Shown here: positions 40,640 to 49,772 of the stretch, in pieces | How the letters are laid out: each line of letters begins with the position of its first letter | Numbering within the stretch: position 1 is the first letter of the stretch | From: Chromatiales bacterium | GTDB lineage: Bacteria > Pseudomonadota > Gammaproteobacteria > UBA6429 > Thiohalophilaceae | DNA length: 64,000 nucleotides | Assembly: GCA_026984045.1 (NCBI GenBank) | Contig: JALSSV010000013.1 | Location: forward strand, 169,339 to 233,338 | Direction of reading: 5' to 3' | Program-made: the position numbers and the translations under genes | Notes under the pieces: model-generated | Seen by the model: only the letters and a program-made list of their open reading frames with translations | The model's database searches: none | What the model was told of the DNA's origin: nothing

Positions 40640-42974
40640 CCTCGTCTTCGGCCTGTGGCTGGCGGCGATGGTCGTCGCCGGCCTGTGGCTGCAGGCGCGG
40701 TTGATCATCGGCAGTGACCTGCGCCAGTTCCTTCCCCGCCAGACGGGCGAGGCCGCCCCCTGGCTGTCTCTGCTCACCCGAAACGAAAACGCCGGTCTGA
40801 TCTTGCTGGCCGTCGACGCCGGCGAGCGCGAGGCGACCATCCGCCTGAGCCGGCGCCTGCGTGAGCGCCTGTTGGCGAGCGGCCGGTTTTCACAGGTGCG
40901 CAATGGTGAACCGGTGGAGGACGAGACAGCCTTCGCCTCCCTGTTCGAGGCCCGTTATCTGCTCAGTCCCGACGTCCGATCCGAAGCGTTCACGGTCGCC
41001 GGCCTGCGACAAGCCTTGCAGGCCCGGCTGGCCGATCTGCGGGCGGGCATGGGGCCGCTGCTGCAACGGACCCTGTCGGCGGATCCGCACAATTTCTTTC
41101 TCGATTATCTCGAATCGGTCGCGGCCGGAACGCGGTCGGCCTCGGTCGGCGGCGTGTGGATGGATCGAGAAGGCCGGCGGGCGTTGCTGGTGCTGCAGAT
41201 CGGCGGCGAGGCGGTGGATGCCAGGCAGCAGCGCCGGGCCGTGGCCGCCCTGCGTGAGATGCTCGAATCGCTGTCCCGGGAACAGGCATTTCGCTGGCTG
41301 CTGTCGGGTCCGGCGGTGTTTGCAGACACGGTGCGAACGGCCATTCAACACACCACGGCGACGGTGAGCCTGGTGGCCGGGGCGTTGATGCTGTTCCTGT
41401 TCATGGGGGTGTACCGGCGGCCCCACTGGGTGTTACTGATGCTGGTGCCGCTGCTCTCCGCCGTGGTAGCCGGCCTGGTGGCGACCCAGGCCGTGTTCGG
41501 GCAGGTGCACGGCATCACCCTGGCCTACGGCATCACCACCCTGGGTGTCTGTGTCGACTACGGGATCCACCTGTTCAGCCACCTGGGCCGGGACGAGGAC
41601 GGCGTTCACGGCGTGCGTCGGATCTGGCCCACCCTGCGTCTCGGCGCGCTCACCACGGTAGCGGCCTACCTGGCCCTGCTGGGAACCGATTTCACCGGCC
41701 TGTCGCAGATGGCCGTGTTTTCCGCCTCGGGCATTCTGGCCGCTGCCCTGACGACCCGGTTCGTGGTGGCCGCACTGGTGAGGGGCCATCCGGGTGTGCG
41801 GGGCGAGACCCTGGTACGGCGGCTGCTGCGGGGGCTGGGGCGCCTGCCCGTGGGCGCGCGCCAGGGACTGGTGGTCGGTGGGCTGGTGATCGCGACCCTG
41901 CTGTCGGTGGTCTCCGACCGGGATTTCTGGGCAGACGACATCGCGGCGCTGAGCCCCGTACCGCCGGCGAGCCGGCACACCTATGCCGATCTCGCCCGGC
42001 AGATCGGGCTGCCGGACTTGAGTCACCTGTTCATCTGGCGGGGCGATGCTCCGGAGCAGGTGTTGCAGGCCAGCGCGTCTCTGGACGATCAGCTGCAGGA
42101 CTGGATCGGCACCGGGGTGATCGGCGGGTTTGCCTCGGCCAGCCGTCTTTTGCCCAGCCGGGCGCAACAGGCCCGACGGCAGGCCGCCCTGCCGGATCCG
42201 GCGCTGCTGAAGGAACGGCTGGCCCGGGCGCAAACGGGGCTGCCCTTCCGGGCCGGTTTCTTTGCGCCCTTTGTCGAGGGTGTGGCAGCATCCCGCACGC
42301 GGCCATGGGTGGAATGGGCGGATTTTCAGGATACGCCCCTGGCGCCGGTTCTCGCCTCGCGCCTCTATCGGGAAGGCGGCAAATGGTACGCGGTGACCCG
42401 CCTGGTGGATGTGCGCCAACCCGAGCGGTTGCGGCAATGGGCGCGCGCGCATCCGGAGGCTGGTCGGGCATACGTGAACCTGCGCCGGGCGGTATCGGCG
42501 CACCTGGCCGTGTTCCGGGAACGGGCGCTGCAGCGGTTGCTCTGGGGTGGGCTGGTGGTGGCGGGGATCCTGTGGCTGAGCGTGCGCAGCGCCTCGCGCA
42601 CGGGGCGGCTGGTGCTGCCCATCGCGCTGGGTCTGGCGCTGACGGTGCTGATTCTGGTGCTGGCCGGTGTGCGGCTGCACATGTTCCACCTGCTGGCGCT
42701 GGTGCTGGTGGCCGGTCTCGGGCTCGACTACAGCCTGTTTCTCGGGCGCGCCGCCCGGGCGGGCGGGATCCACTGGCGGGATCTCCATGGCGTTCTGGTC
42801 GGCGCCCTGACCACCGTGATGGCATTTGGTATATTGGGGCTTTCGGGGATCCCTGTTCTGCGTGCATTGGGCATGACCGTGGCCATCGGCGCCACGGCCT
42901 GTCTGCTGTCCTGTCTGCTGTTCGCGCAACCGCGGTCGGCATCCGCCCGCGGTGGGCCGGGATTGTCACATTGA
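40626..42974 (+). CDS. MMPL/RND-family lipid exporter of the cluster
   Basis: 782 residues with two repeats of a large periplasmic loop and membrane bundle; about 12 helices. LAYGITTLGVCVDYGIHLFSH and LVLVAGLGLDYSLFLGRAAR are the paired RND motifs carrying the proton-relay Asp. It matches ApeM-type exporters predicted to lift the aryl polyene lipid from the inner membrane. Confidence 0.9.
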   Translation: MGRRSLVFGLWLAAMVVAGLWLQARLIIGSDLRQFLPRQTGEAAPWLSLLTRNENAGLILLAVDAGEREATIRLSRRLRERLLASGRFSQVRNGEPVEDETAFASLFEARYLLSPDVRSEAFTVAGLRQALQARLADLRAGMGPLLQRTLSADPHNFFLDYLESVAAGTRSASVGGVWMDREGRRALLVLQIGGEAVDARQQRRAVAALREMLESLSREQAFRWLLSGPAVFADTVRTAIQHTTATVSLVAGALMLFLFMGVYRRPHWVLLMLVPLLSAVVAGLVATQAVFGQVHGITLAYGITTLGVCVDYGIHLFSHLGRDEDGVHGVRRIWPTLRLGALTTVAAYLALLGTDFTGLSQMAVFSASGILAAALTTRFVVAALVRGHPGVRGETLVRRLLRGLGRLPVGARQGLVVGGLVIATLLSVVSDRDFWADDIAALSPVPPASRHTYADLARQIGLPDLSHLFIWRGDAPEQVLQASASLDDQLQDWIGTGVIGGFASASRLLPSRAQQARRQAALPDPALLKERLARAQTGLPFRAGFFAPFVEGVAASRTRPWVEWADFQDTPLAPVLASRLYREGGKWYAVTRLVDVRQPERLRQWARAHPEAGRAYVNLRRAVSAHLAVFRERALQRLLWGGLVVAGILWLSVRSASRTGRLVLPIALGLALTVLILVLAGVRLHMFHLLALVLVAGLGLDYSLFLGRAARAGGIHWRDLHGVLVGALTTVMAFGILGLSGIPVLRALGMTVAIGATACLLSCLLFAQPRSASARGGPGLSH

Positions 42975-42984
42975 GTCGCCAACC

Positions 42985-44190
42985 ATGACGAAACGAGACA
43001 CCATGCTGCCCCTGGCCATCACGGCGAGCACCGTGGTCAGCGCCCTGGGGCGGGGCAAGGCGGAAAACTGGCAGGCCCTGCGCGAGGCGAGGAGTGGCCT
43101 GCAGCCGGTCGATCGGCAGGATTGCTTTCCCACCTGGTGGGGCGAGGTGGCGGGTCTCGATGATCTGGCCCTCACTGGCGCCTGGCAGGCCCATGAATGC
43201 CGCAACCATCGACTGGCCCGTCTGGCACTGAAGCTTGACGGGTTCGTCGAGCAGGTGCGCGCGGCGGTGGAGGCGTATGGCGGTGCGCGCGTGGGCCTGT
43301 TCGTCGGCACCAGCACCTCGGGGATCGCGGAAACGGAGCGGGCCTATGCCGCCAGTGCCCCGGATCTGGCCACCCTGCCCGAGGGGTTCGATCTGGACAA
43401 GACCCACAATATCGGCGCCCTGGCCGATTTCGTCCGGCGCTGGCTGGGCCTGTCCGGCCCGGCAGTGAGCCTGTCCACCGCCTGTTCCTCCAGTGCCAAG
43501 GTGTTCGCCTCGGCCGCGCGGGCGATTGGCGCGGGGTTGTGCGATGCTGCTGTCGTCGGCGGCGTGGACAGCCTGTGCCTGACCACCCTGTACGGGTTTC
43601 ATTCCCTGAATCTCGTGTCGCCCGAACCCTGTCGACCCTGGGATCGGGATCGCCAGGGAATCAACATCGGCGAGGCCGCCGGTTTCATGCTGCTGGAGCG
43701 GGAAGGGGGGCGGGCCGGCTCCCGTGTCGAGGCCCGTTTGCTGGGTTATGGCGAGAGTGCGGACGCCCATCACATGTCCACGCCCCATCCGCAGGGGCTG
43801 GGTGCGAGGAGCGCGATGCAGCAGGCCCTGGCGCGAGCCGGGATCGCCGCGCAGGAGATCGGCTACATCAATCTGCACGGCACGGCGACGCCGAGCAACG
43901 ATGCCGCAGAGGATGCGGCCGTGGCCGGGGTGTTCGGCCGCACCGTCGCCTGCAGTTCGACCAAGGGCTGGACCGGACATACGCTGGGCGCAGCGGGTAT
44001 CGTCGAAGCGGTGTTCACCACCCTGGTACTGCAGCATCAGTGGGTGCCGGGCACCCTGAACCTGCAGACGCCGGATCCGGCGCTGCAGGTTGCGGTGCGG
44101 CGTGAGGGCGGTGCGCAAGCGATCCGTCATGCCATGTCCAATTCGTTCGGTTTCGGCGGCAGCAATTGTTCCCTGGTGTTTGGCCTGTGA
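42985..44190 (+). CDS. Beta-ketoacyl-ACP synthase (elongating KS)
   Basis: 401 residues, KAS I/II type, with the complete Cys-His-His triad: Cys167 (STACSSS), His298 (NLHGTATPSND) and His332 (TKGWTGHTLGAAG). It should condense malonyl-ACP with the growing polyene. Together with the next gene it forms the KS/chain-length-factor pair of APE synthases. ATG 43003 is an alternative start. Confidence 0.9.
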   Translation: MTKRDTMLPLAITASTVVSALGRGKAENWQALREARSGLQPVDRQDCFPTWWGEVAGLDDLALTGAWQAHECRNHRLARLALKLDGFVEQVRAAVEAYGGARVGLFVGTSTSGIAETERAYAASAPDLATLPEGFDLDKTHNIGALADFVRRWLGLSGPAVSLSTACSSSAKVFASAARAIGAGLCDAAVVGGVDSLCLTTLYGFHSLNLVSPEPCRPWDRDRQGINIGEAAGFMLLEREGGRAGSRVEARLLGYGESADAHHMSTPHPQGLGARSAMQQALARAGIAAQEIGYINLHGTATPSNDAAEDAAVAGVFGRTVACSSTKGWTGHTLGAAGIVEAVFTTLVLQHQWVPGTLNLQTPDPALQVAVRREGGAQAIRHAMSNSFGFGGSNCSLVFGL

Positions 44191-44978
44191 AAGATCCGAC
44201 CTGTCGTGTCAAGGGTATCGGTGTGGTGGCTTCCGGCATGGCGGGCTGGGCGGCAGCACGTCCCGTCCTGCGTGGCGAGGTGCCGCTGGAAGCGGCGCCC
44301 GTCGCGCTGCCGCCGCCGGCCGCGCTGCCGGCCAACGAACGACGCCGCACCACCGAGATCATCCGTCTGGCCCTGGCGGTGGCCGAGGAGGCGCTGAGCG
44401 ACCAGACGGGCGATTTTGCCAGCGTGTTCGCCACCTCCGAGGGCGATCTGTATATCGTCGATCGTATCTGCCGGGCCTTGCTGATGCCGGAACGCCCGGT
44501 CTCGCCCACCCTGTTTCACAACTCGGTGCACAATGCCCCGGCGGGTTACCTGAGCATCGCACGCCACAACCCGGCCCCCTACAGCAGTCTCTCCGCGGTC
44601 GACGGCAGCGTGGCGGCCGGCCTGCTGGAGGCGGTGACCCAGGTGGTCACCGAAGGCACCGATGTGCTGCTGGTGGCCTATGACGGGCCACCCCCGGAAC
44701 CGCTGTACGGCAAACGGCCCATCGCCGGGGTCTTCGGTGCCGCCCTGTTGTTGACGCCCGACGGGGAGGGCGCAACGGGTGCCCGGCTGGGGATCGCCCC
44801 GGCCACCGGCGAAACGGAACCCACGCCCTGTTCGAGTCCGGCCCTGGAGAGGATGCGAACCGGGAATCCGGCGGCGCGGATCCTGCCACTGCTGAGCGCG
44901 TTGGCGGCCGAGGCGGCACAGACGATCATTCTTCCGGGGCTGGGGGGCAGCCGTTTGCGCGTGGAGGTGCAGCCATGA
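44187..44978 (+). CDS. KS-like chain-length-factor partner (ApeC-type)
   Basis: 263 residues, short beta-ketoacyl-synthase-like protein lacking the active-site Cys. FATSEGDLYIVDRIC and FHNSVHNAPAGYLSIA are typical of this group. In APE systems it dimerises with the active KS and sets chain length. GTG 44187 overlaps the KS stop. Confidence 0.87.
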   Translation: MKDPTCRVKGIGVVASGMAGWAAARPVLRGEVPLEAAPVALPPPAALPANERRRTTEIIRLALAVAEEALSDQTGDFASVFATSEGDLYIVDRICRALLMPERPVSPTLFHNSVHNAPAGYLSIARHNPAPYSSLSAVDGSVAAGLLEAVTQVVTEGTDVLLVAYDGPPPEPLYGKRPIAGVFGAALLLTPDGEGATGARLGIAPATGETEPTPCSSPALERMRTGNPAARILPLLSALAAEAAQTIILPGLGGSRLRVEVQP

Positions 44979-45412
44979 AAACCGCCGCCGAGCTTTGTGC
45001 CTTGCTGCCCCATGCGGGCCGCATGTGCCTGATCGACACCCTGGTGGAATGGGACGACACGCGCATCGTCTGTGAAAGCGAAAGCCATCGCCGTCCCGAC
45101 AATCCGCTGCGACACGAGAACCGGCTGGCGTGTGTCAACGCCATCGAATATGCGGCCCAGGCCATGGGGATCCATGGCGGCCTGCTGGCCAGGGCCGAAG
45201 GCCGGCAGGTGACGGGCGGTTTCCTGGGTGCGCTGCGCGACGTGGTGTTCACGGAGCAGGATCTGGCGGCCTGCCCCGGACCGCTGCGCATCAAGGCGGA
45301 ACGGCTGATGGCCCAGCCGGGGGGCTCGATTTACCGGTTTGCCGTGCACTGCGGTTCGGATCGCCTGATCCAGGGCCGGGCCACGGTGATTCTGCAGACC
45401 AGCGAGGAGTGA
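44975..45412 (+). CDS. Hotdog-fold 3-hydroxyacyl-ACP dehydratase (ApeP-type)
   Basis: 145 residues. LLPHAGRMCLIDTLVEWDD and the central IEYAAQAMGIHGGL identify the ApeP-type hotdog, thought to dehydrate 3-hydroxyacyl-ACP in each extension round. Overlaps the preceding gene by 4 bp. Confidence 0.88.
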   Translation: MKTAAELCALLPHAGRMCLIDTLVEWDDTRIVCESESHRRPDNPLRHENRLACVNAIEYAAQAMGIHGGLLARAEGRQVTGGFLGALRDVVFTEQDLAACPGPLRIKAERLMAQPGGSIYRFAVHCGSDRLIQGRATVILQTSEE

Positions 45413-45417
45413 GGATC

Positions 45418-46140
45418 ATGGCAAAGCGTGCTCTGGTGACCGGTGGCAGCGGCGATCTGGGGGCGGCGATCTGCCGGCGCCTGGCCGCCGACGGCCTGCA
45501 GGTGATCGTCCACGCCAACCGGCGCCCCGAACGGGCGGAGACGGTCGCATCGGCCATCCGCGAAGCGGGGGGTGATGCCCAGGTGGTGGTGTTCGATGTC
45601 ACCGACACGGCGGCGTGCGAGGCGGCCCTGACCGGCCTGCTCGAGAGCGGTCCGGTGCAGATACTGATCAACAACGCCGGTGTGCACGACGATGCCATCC
45701 TGGCCGGCATGCGGCCTGAGCAGTGGCGCCGGGTGGTGGACGTCAATCTCAACGGTTTCTACAACGTCACCCAACCCCTGCTGTTGCCGATGATGCAGAC
45801 CCGCTGGGGGCGCATCGTCAATCTTTCCTCGGTGGCGGGCGTCCTGGGCAACCGCGGACAGGCCAACTATGCGGCGGCCAAGGCGGGCCTGATCGGCGCG
45901 TCCAAAAGCCTGGCCCAGGAGATGGCTTCACGGGGGATCACCGTCAATGCCGTGGCGCCGGGCATCATTGCCGGTGAGATGACCGACGGCGTGTTCGATG
46001 CGGATCGGATCCGTCAGCTGGTGCCCATGCAACGGGCGGGCAAACCGGAGGAAGTCGCCGACCTGGTGGCGTTTCTGGTCTCGGATCGGGCCGCCTACGT
46101 TTCGGGGCAGGTGATCGGCATCAACGGCGCCATGGCCTGA
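45418..46140 (+). CDS. FabG-like 3-ketoacyl-ACP reductase
   Basis: 240-residue short-chain dehydrogenase: TGGSGDLGAAICRRLA binds NADPH, NNAGVHDD follows, and the catalytic residues are Ser, Tyr and Lys in NLSSVAGVLGN and YAAAKAG. It reduces the ketoacyl chain during polyene extension (ApeQ-type). It is the last gene of the operon. Confidence 0.93.
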   Translation: MAKRALVTGGSGDLGAAICRRLAADGLQVIVHANRRPERAETVASAIREAGGDAQVVVFDVTDTAACEAALTGLLESGPVQILINNAGVHDDAILAGMRPEQWRRVVDVNLNGFYNVTQPLLLPMMQTRWGRIVNLSSVAGVLGNRGQANYAAAKAGLIGASKSLAQEMASRGITVNAVAPGIIAGEMTDGVFDADRIRQLVPMQRAGKPEEVADLVAFLVSDRAAYVSGQVIGINGAMA

Positions 46141-46160
46141 CGACCTGCAGGCCGGTCGCA

Positions 46161-47549
46161 TCAGGTGATGCGCGCCAGCATCTTGTCGTTGCCGGTCCAG
46201 CGAGCGAACTGGCGCCCGGTGTGGTACCAGTGGAGCAGAAAGCCTTCCTTGAGCAGCCTGGCCAGCATGCCGGGCGTCATGGCCAGCGAGGGCTCGGCGG
46301 CACACAGGCGATGCGCAATGCCCAGACCGCGCGCCAGGGCGGCGCTGCGTGCCAGGTGATAGCGGTTGGAGATCAACAGGACATTGCCGCCATGGGCCTG
46401 GATGACCTTGCGGGCATTGCGCAGGTTTTCCAGGGTATTGCGGGATTCCTCTTCCACCTGAATCGCGTCTTCGCTGGCGCCCTGCCGGAGAAGATGCGCG
46501 CGTCCGGCAGCCGATTCGGAAACCTCGGCGGCACCGGTATAGCCGCCGAGGATCAGAACCCGGTTGCCGGGATCCCGCTTCAGGAAACGCCAGGCCTGGT
46601 CCAGGCGCAGGCGGTAGTCGGGCCCCGGTTTGCCGTTTTCCAGCCGCATGCCCGGCAACAGGGCCAGCGTCCCGTCCGGCAAGGCATGGGCGGTATCGCG
46701 TGCCGTCCGATAGACATGCCAGCAGGCACCCAGCCAGGTGAGTCCGCCACTGAGCAGGATCAGGAGTGTAGACAGGCCGAGCATGGCGTAACCATCGAGC
46801 CCCACCGCCGGCGAATCCGACAGCCGAGCCCCGAGGGTGCTGTGATAGAGACCGCGAAGGTTCATGCCGTGTCGCAGGAGCTGGCCGGCGACCATGCGGG
46901 TGATGCGCGCGATATCGCGCACCCCGTGGAAGTGACTGGGTCGGGCCGCCTGGTGATAGATGGCAGGGATGGGAACCGGACGGCTGTAGACACCTTGTTG
47001 TGCCGCCCGGATCAGGATTTCGCTTTCGAACACGAAACCCCGATCCGGGGTCACGGCAATCTCGATGCGTGACAGCAGGCTGGCCGGATAGATCCGGAAC
47101 CCGGACTGGCTGTCGGTAATGGGATAGCCGGCCGCCCAGGCAATCCAGAAATTGGCAACGCGGTTGGCATAGTAGCGCTTGGCCGGGATGGCGGCCTTGT
47201 CGGCGAGGCGGGCGCCGATGATGATGTCGTCGGGATGTTCGCGCCACGCGGCCTGGAGACGGGGGATGTCCTCGGGGCGGTGCTGGCCGTCGCCATCGAG
47301 CGTGATCACGGCGCGGGCGCCTTTGGCGATGGCGGCCTGCATCCCGGTCCAGAGGCTGGCCGCCTTGCCCTGGTTGTGTCCATGGCGCAGCAGGGTGATC
47401 GGCAGGTCTGCAAGCCGTTCCGCGGTGTCGTCCGTGGAGCCGTCGTCGACCACGATGACCTCGGGTACGACGGCCAGGCAACGGCGGACAATGTCCCGAA
47501 TGGTTGCGGCTTCGTTATAGGCGGGAATGACAACGGCGAAGTCGTTCAT
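46161..47549 (-). CDS. Glycosyltransferase family 2 fused to a DUF218 (ElyC/SanA/YdcF) domain
   Basis: 462 residues. Residues 1-225 are a GT-A glycosyltransferase with VVIPAYNEAATIRDIVRRCL, the DD pair at 35-36 and DGDGQH at 85-90. A membrane helix lies at about 255-275. Residues ~290-425 are a DUF218 domain with LLPGMRLENG, ILGGYTGAAEVSE and EEESRNTLENL. It converges with the aryl-polyene-type operon (20 bp between stops) and probably works with it, for example by glycosylating the lipid head group; this is inferred from position and from GT2 genes in known APE clusters. Either domain also exists alone elsewhere. Confidence 0.85.
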   Translation of the reverse strand: MNDFAVVIPAYNEAATIRDIVRRCLAVVPEVIVVDDGSTDDTAERLADLPITLLRHGHNQGKAASLWTGMQAAIAKGARAVITLDGDGQHRPEDIPRLQAAWREHPDDIIIGARLADKAAIPAKRYYANRVANFWIAWAAGYPITDSQSGFRIYPASLLSRIEIAVTPDRGFVFESEILIRAAQQGVYSRPVPIPAIYHQAARPSHFHGVRDIARITRMVAGQLLRHGMNLRGLYHSTLGARLSDSPAVGLDGYAMLGLSTLLILLSGGLTWLGACWHVYRTARDTAHALPDGTLALLPGMRLENGKPGPDYRLRLDQAWRFLKRDPGNRVLILGGYTGAAEVSESAAGRAHLLRQGASEDAIQVEEESRNTLENLRNARKVIQAHGGNVLLISNRYHLARSAALARGLGIAHRLCAAEPSLAMTPGMLARLLKEGFLLHWYHTGRQFARWTGNDKMLARIT

Positions 47550-47610
47550 GATGCGGAAGTTTAGCGCAGCGGACGGAAGACGGGAGAGCGATTGGCCGAA
47601 ATTCGTCCGA

Positions 47611-47638
47611 TTGTTTTTTTAGTTTGGTTGGGTATACT
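47611..47638 (+). promoter_or_regulatory. Sigma-70 promoter of the lipoprotein gene
   Basis: TTGTTT (47611-47616), 16 bp, TATACT (47633-47638), 42 bp before the chosen ATG. Confidence 0.6.
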
Positions 47639-47679
47639 TCGAGGCTCTGCATGGACTACCGTTTAATAAGGGGATGCTC

Positions 47680-48072
47680 ATGAAGCCAAAAAATATTCTG
47701 TATCTGCTGTTGGCCGCCGCGATCGCGGTGCTGGCTGCCGGCTGCCGAACGGCGCCCGTGATGGATATCGAAGAATCGCCGATCACTGTCAGCGGAAAAT
47801 ATACCCAGGATGACGTGCGCAAGGCCATTATTCGTGCCGGTGCCTCCCTGGGATGGCGAATGAAGGACATCAAGCCGGGACACATGGAAGCGACCTTGCT
47901 GATTCGCAAGCACATGGCCAAGGTAGACATTTTCTATAACAAGAGCAATTACAGCATCAAGTACAAGGACAGCTCCAACCTGAATTATGATGGGGCAAAC
48001 ATTCACAGCAACTACAATGGCTGGATTCAGAACCTAGATCGCGCCATTCAGGCTCAGTTGGCTGTTCTGTAA
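47680..48072 (+). CDS. Small lipoprotein of unknown function
   Basis: 130 residues with a lipoprotein signal: hydrophobic helix ILYLLLAAAIAVLA and lipobox LAAGC. The mature part contains DDVRKAIIRAGASLGWRM and KHMAKVDIFYNKSNYSIKY, seen in a family of small outer-membrane lipoproteins of unknown role. ATG 47680 is preferred over 47674 because AAGGGG is then 6 bp upstream. Its own promoter and terminator make it a single-gene unit. Codon use is less GC-rich than its neighbours. Confidence 0.8.
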   Translation: MKPKNILYLLLAAAIAVLAAGCRTAPVMDIEESPITVSGKYTQDDVRKAIIRAGASLGWRMKDIKPGHMEATLLIRKHMAKVDIFYNKSNYSIKYKDSSNLNYDGANIHSNYNGWIQNLDRAIQAQLAVL

Positions 48073-48097
48073 ACGGCGGGAAGCGCCATCCGAACAC

Positions 48098-48126
48098 GGG
48101 GGCGCTTGGCGCCCCCTTTTTGTTTT
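48098..48126 (+). terminator. Rho-independent terminator after the lipoprotein gene
   Basis: GGGGGCGC (48098-48105), loop TTG, GCGCCCCC (48109-48116), then a T-rich run. Confidence 0.9.
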
Positions 48127-48259
48127 GGGGCAGTGTCATTTTTGTGGTTGAATGGCCGTGTTCGAATTGGCCGGGTGTCGACAAAAGAATGGCTGCCAGT
48201 TTGTGTCCGGCCATATGTTCGGATTCATCCGCTGGCCGCATCCGTTTTACCCTCCATTT

Positions 48260-48308
48260 CAGCAATCCTTTGCGCGCTTCGCATCCTCTGCGCCTTTGTT
48301 TTGAAATC
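48260..48308. repeat. Possible partial CGCAGAGG-type repeat arm
   Basis: Read on the minus strand: a GGCGCAGAGGATGCG core with flanking GCGCGC and AAAGG, reminiscent of the family 1 arms but more diverged and without partner. It lies in the 3' untranslated region of the first trkH. Confidence 0.35.
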
Positions 48309-48319
48309 GCGTTCTCGTC

Positions 48320-49768
48320 TCAGGTTCGCCAGAATTCCGGCGTCAGCAGGACCAGCACGGTGAAGATCTCCAGGCGGCCCATGAGCATGGCCAGGGCCAG
48401 GAGCCATTTGGCGGTGTCGGAGATGCCCTGGAAGTTGCTGGCCACGGCGCCGAGGCCGGGGCCCATGTTGTTCATGCTGGTGGCCACGGCGGAGAAGGCG
48501 GTGATCTGATCGAGGCCGGTGGCCATCAGCAGCAGCATGATGACGGCGAAGGTGGCGATGTAGACGGAGAAGAAGCCCCACACCGCATCGATGACCCGTT
48601 CCGGCACCACGCGTCGGCCCAGTTTGAGGGGGCGAACCAGACGGGGGTGAACCAGTTGCAGGATCAGCCGCGGACTCTGCTTGAACATGAGGATGAAGCG
48701 GATCACTTTCATGCCGCCGGCGGTGGAGCCGGCGCAACCGCCGACGAAACTGAGAAAGAACAGCAGCACGGGGATGAAATCGGGCCAGCGTGAGAAGTCT
48801 TCGGTGACGAAGCCGGTGCTGGTGATGACCGAGACGGTCTGGAACAGACTGTAGCGCATGGCCGAGACGAAGTCGTCGTGATAATGACTGCGATAGAGTT
48901 CGCCGGCGATGAGCAGGGCGGCGATACTCATGTAGAGAAGGTAGGTGCGGACTTCGATGTCGGTGAAATAGGCCAGGGGCCGCCGGCGCAGCAGGGCGAT
49001 GAAGTGGATGCTGAAGTTGATGCCGCCCAGGGCCATGAAGAAGATGGCGACGGCTTCGACGAGTGGTGAGTCGAACCAGGCCAGGCTGGCATCGTGGGTG
49101 GAGAAGCCGCCGGTGGAAATGGTGCTGAGGCTGTGGGCGACGGCGTCGAACAGGCTCATGCCGGCCAGCCAGTAGGCCAGTGCACAGGCGATGGTCAGGC
49201 CCAGGTAGATGAGCCAGAAAGAGCGGGCGGTCTGGGCCAGTCGGGGAACGATCTTCTCTTCCTTGAAGGGCCCGGGGGTTTCCGCCTTGTAGAGTTGCAG
49301 GCCGCCGATGCCGAGCATGGGCAGGATGGCCACGGCCAGCACGATCACGCCCATGCCGCCGAACCACTGGAGTTGCTGGCGATAGAACAGGATCGAGGGA
49401 GGCAGGCTGTCGAGGCCGGTGATGACCGTGGCACCGGTCGTGGTGAACGCCGAGACCGACTCGAAGAAGGCATTGGTCAGGCTCAGGTGGGTGCCGATCT
49501 GGAAGGGCAGGGAGCTGAGCAGGGCGAGCACGAACCAGAACAGGGCTACGATGATGAAGCCGTCGCGGGTCTTCGGTTCGCGCCGGAATCGGCGCACCGG
49601 CCACCACAGCACGAAGCCGATAATGGCCGTGAGCGCCATGCACAGCAGAAAGGTGAGATGCGCCTGGTCACGGTACAGCAGCGAGAGCAGTAGCGGCGGC
49701 AGCAGGGTGAGACTGTAGAGCAGGGTAAACAGCCCGATCAGTCGCTGGATGAGGCGGAGGCGGCGCAT
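48320..49768 (-). CDS. trkH: TrkH-family potassium uptake protein (copy 1)
   Basis: 482 residues, channel-like membrane subunit of the Trk system. Four pore loops are visible: AFTTTGATVITG, STISTGGFSTHD, SVITSTGFVTED and TSMNNMGPGLG. TrkA gates it from the cytoplasm. It lies 4 bp after the second, related trkH in the same operon, an unusual tandem. Confidence 0.94.
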   Translation of the reverse strand: MRRLRLIQRLIGLFTLLYSLTLLPPLLLSLLYRDQAHLTFLLCMALTAIIGFVLWWPVRRFRREPKTRDGFIIVALFWFVLALLSSLPFQIGTHLSLTNAFFESVSAFTTTGATVITGLDSLPPSILFYRQQLQWFGGMGVIVLAVAILPMLGIGGLQLYKAETPGPFKEEKIVPRLAQTARSFWLIYLGLTIACALAYWLAGMSLFDAVAHSLSTISTGGFSTHDASLAWFDSPLVEAVAIFFMALGGINFSIHFIALLRRRPLAYFTDIEVRTYLLYMSIAALLIAGELYRSHYHDDFVSAMRYSLFQTVSVITSTGFVTEDFSRWPDFIPVLLFFLSFVGGCAGSTAGGMKVIRFILMFKQSPRLILQLVHPRLVRPLKLGRRVVPERVIDAVWGFFSVYIATFAVIMLLLMATGLDQITAFSAVATSMNNMGPGLGAVASNFQGISDTAKWLLALAMLMGRLEIFTVLVLLTPEFWRT

Positions 49769-49772
49769 GGGT

